Source of the DNA: Candidatus Methanosuratincola petrocarbonis (ex Vanwonterghem et al. 2016)
GTDB taxonomy: Archaea; Thermoproteota; Methanomethylicia; Methanomethylicales; Methanomethylicaceae
Direction of reading: 5' to 3'
Length of the DNA: 15,519 nt
Assembly (NCBI GenBank): GCA_001717015.1
Contig: MAGV01000051.1
Span: 1-15,519, forward strand
In this document: piece after piece, positions 14,070-15,519 of the stretch
How positions within the stretch are numbered: the stretch's first letter is position 1
Layout of the letters: every line of letters starts with the position of its first letter
The notes under the pieces: generated by a model
What the model was told of the DNA's origin: nothing
The model's database searches: none
The model's input: the letters and a program-made list of their open reading frames with translations, nothing else
Program-made: the position numbers and the translations under genes

Positions 14070-14113
14070 ATTAAGCATTGGGTTCCAATGGAATGGGGTA
14101 TGCAATGCTTAAT
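14070..14113. promoter_or_regulatory. Operator-like repeats in the copA/Fe-S divergent promoter
   Basis: ATTAAGCATTG (14070-14080) and CAATGCTTAAT (14103-14113) form a perfect 11-bp inverted repeat with a 22-nt spacer. The spacer holds CCAATG (14085-14090), which also pairs with CATTGG (14076-14081), and the palindrome TTCCA-A-TGGAA (14083-14093). Three copies of the CATTG half-site are thus present. The right arm overlaps the copA TATA box, and the left arm lies near the start of the Fe-S gene. A regulator bound here could control both genes. Confidence 0.6.
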
Positions 14114-14115
14114 AG
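14108..14115 (+). promoter_or_regulatory. Box A promoter of copA
   Basis: CTTAATAG is centred about 27 nt before the copA ATG at 14139, as expected for a leaderless mRNA. It overlaps the right arm of the inverted repeat, so a bound protein would block or recruit the transcription machinery. Confidence 0.5.
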
Positions 14116-14120
14116 AAAAA
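14111..14120 (-). promoter_or_regulatory. Box A promoter of the Fe-S protein gene
   Basis: TTTTTCTATT on the minus strand overlaps the copA box A on the opposite strand. The predicted start near 14088 gives a short leader to ATG 14078, or about 34 nt to ATG 14054. Confidence 0.4.
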
Positions 14121-14138
14121 CACTGCGATTGATCACTT

Positions 14139-15519
14139 ATGCGGAAGAAAGCGTCGATCAGGATCGAAGGCATGCACTGCGCAACTTGCGCGCTGACCAT
14201 AGAGAAGTCGCTGGCTGCTCTGAAAGGGGTGCACAAGGCAGAGGTCAGCTTCGGATCTGGGACTGCAATAGTCGAGTATGACCCATCGCTGGCTAATGCA
14301 AGCTCAATCAAGGGGGCGATCGAGGAGGCGGGCTACAAGCCTGTTGCCGAGAGGATCGCATTCTATGTGGAGGACATGAGGTGCGCCTCGTGCATAAGGG
14401 CGCTTGAGGAGGGGCTGCTGGAGAAGGACGGCGTTGTGGCTGTCAACGCGAACCTTGCGACTAAGCTGGTCATCGTGGAATATATCCCGTCAGTGGTGAC
14501 CGCATCAGAGCTCAGGGACGCGATCAAGGGACTCGGATACACCCCCATGATAAGGGAGGGCGGCATCGCCGCCAAGGGGAGCAAGTTCAAGACCAGGTTC
14601 GTCTTCAGCCTTGCCGTGACCATCCCCGTCTTTGTCATCAGCATGTTCTTGATGGATCTGCCTTACCGCGCAATCATCCTGTTCTTGCTGGGGACAGCAG
14701 TCCTGGTCGTCGGCGGCAGCTCGTTCTACACAGGGTCTTACAAGTCGCTCAGGAGGGGGGTGCCCGACATGAATGTGCTCGTGGCGCTGGGCGCTACCGC
14801 GGCCTACCTATACAGCGTGTACAACACATTCTTCGCAGCGGGGGACCTCTACTACGACGCGGCTGCGATGCTGATAACCTTCGTGCTGCTCGGGAGGTAC
14901 CTCGAGGATGCCGCAAAGTCGAGGGCTTCCCTGTCCATAAGGAAACTGATGGAGCTCCAGCCGAAGTACGCCTCGGTGGTCAAGGACGGCGAGGAGAGGA
15001 AGGTCCCAGCAGAGGAGCTCATGCCTGGGGACGAGGTGGTCGTGAGGCCGGGCGAGGCGATCCCGGCAGACGGCACCATAATCATGGGGAGCTCCGCTGT
15101 GGACGAGTCGATGGTGACTGGCGAGAGCGTGCCTGTCGACAAGGCTGAGGGCGACACCGTGATCGGGGGGACGATCAACAAAACCGGCTTGATGACAGTG
15201 AGGGTAGAGAGGGTCGGGAGGGACTCGTTCCTGGCGCAGATAATCAGTTTCGTGGAGGAAGCGCAAGCCAGGAAGGCACCCATCCAGAGGTTCGCAGACC
15301 ATGTCGCCGCACGCTTCGTGCCTGCTGTGGTGTCGGTCGCTTTACTCACATTCATAGCCTGGATGCTGTTGGGGAAGGGGATCGGGTTCTCCCTGCTCAT
15401 GGCTGTTTCAGTCCTTGTGATAGCCTGCCCCTGTGCCCTAGGACTGGCTACCCCAACGGCAATAATGGTGGGGCTCGGGAAGGGGGCGGAGATGGGCATC
15501 CTGATAAAGGGCGGGGAGG
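14139..15519 (+). CDS. copA: Copper-type P1B heavy-metal-exporting ATPase (CopA), 3'-partial
   Basis: ATP-driven Cu(I) (or Ag(I)) efflux pump in the cytoplasmic membrane. 460 codons lie in the window; the phosphorylation (DKTGT) and nucleotide-binding domains are beyond it. Two N-terminal heavy-metal-associated domains are seen, with GMHCATC (C14, C17) and DMRCASC (C82, C85). About six membrane helices follow between residues 153 and 430. The actuator domain carries the TGES motif (327-330, TGESVPVDK). The transmembrane metal site is [14 protein letters not shown], with the CPC motif at 430-432, typical of Cu(I) rather than Zn/Cd pumps (also CPC) when combined with the CxxC HMA pair. The ATG at 14139 fits a leaderless transcript from the box A at 14108-14115. 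It is divergent from the Fe-S protein gene through a repeat-rich promoter, with the YHS gene nearby. Confidence 0.93.
   Translation, partial: MRKKASIRIEGMHCATCALTIEKSLAALKGVHKAEVSFGSGTAIVEYDPSLANASSIKGAIEEAGYKPVAERIAFYVEDMRCASCIRALEEGLLEKDGVVAVNANLATKLVIVEYIPSVVTASELRDAIKGLGYTPMIREGGIAAKGSKFKTRFVFSLAVTIPVFVISMFLMDLPYRAIILFLLGTAVLVVGGSSFYTGSYKSLRRGVPDMNVLVALGATAAYLYSVYNTFFAAGDLYYDAAAMLITFVLLGRYLEDAAKSRASLSIRKLMELQPKYASVVKDGEERKVPAEELMPGDEVVVRPGEAIPADGTIIMGSSAVDESMVTGESVPVDKAEGDTVIGGTINKTGLMTVRVERVGRDSFLAQIISFVEEAQARKAPIQRFADHVAARFVPAVVSVALLTFIAWMLLGKGIGFSLLMAVSVLVIACPCALGLATPTAIMVGLGKGAEMGILIKGGE

Noticed and set aside
14055..14105. TTG at 14105 as the start of the Fe-S protein
   Set aside because: It lies within the operator/TATA region shared with copA and adds residues with no similarity to the rest. 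The ATG at 14054 has a Shine-Dalgarno-like GGAGAGG.
1..15519. CRISPR arrays, tRNA or rRNA genes, insertion sequences
   Set aside because: No regular direct-repeat/spacer pattern, cloverleaf or transposase was found on reading both strands.

Overview
The window looks like chromosomal DNA from a thermophilic, anaerobic archaeon, most likely of the Thermoproteota/TACK side (a Methanomethylicia- or Bathyarchaeia-like lineage is a guess). Reasons are Arg codons that are mostly AGG/AGA, frequent ATA for Ile, archaeal TATA (box A) promoters with several apparently leaderless starts, class III (PibD-type) prepilin signals, an archaeal Nre DNA-repair protein, a UPF0282 metallo-hydrolase, and a group 3-type [NiFe] hydrogenase. 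No rRNA, tRNA, CRISPR array or insertion sequence was found.

Layout. (1) 2-2081, + strand: the end of an electron-transfer operon, with a [NiFe] hydrogenase small subunit (5' end outside the window) overlapping its large subunit. A short thioredoxin-like gene with its own promoter follows (2173-2487). (2) 2497-3618, - strand: an MFS exporter-like permease, convergent with the thioredoxin gene, with a private promoter and an inverted repeat at the predicted transcription start. (3) 3693-9658, - strand: a six-gene archaeal type IV pilus operon. Transcription order is a pilin, a large (about 390 aa) pilin-like protein with a big ectodomain, two more pilins, the assembly ATPase and the polytopic platform protein. 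The first three junctions are all 4-nt GTGA overlaps. There is no FlaH or other archaellum accessory gene, so it reads as an adhesive or surface pilus. (4) 9821-11922, - strand: an Nre-family DNA-repair protein translationally coupled (TGATG) to an SplB-like radical SAM protein. (5) 12026-12886, + strand: a UPF0282-type metallo-beta-lactamase-fold hydrolase divergent from nre. (6) 12887-15519: a metal-handling region. It has a palindrome plus strong TATA box, a highly structured 100-150 nt RNA segment, a 48-aa YHS-domain mini-protein, a multi-cluster Fe-S protein on the - strand, and a divergent Cu-type P1B ATPase (CopA) cut by the window end. The copA/Fe-S divergent promoter has an 11-bp-arm inverted repeat and a GTTCCA...TGGAA palindrome resembling the palindrome before the RNA/YHS unit.

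How the genes work together. CopA exports Cu(I), the YHS protein probably binds metal, and the Fe-S protein shares the CopA promoter region, so region 6 can be read as a metal-response module. The most unexpected signals are its structured leader/ncRNA with operator-like palindromes, the four-pilin operon with a giant pilin-like member, and a hydrogenase large subunit with Ser at the usual C-terminal His/Arg position plus extra cysteines near the active site.
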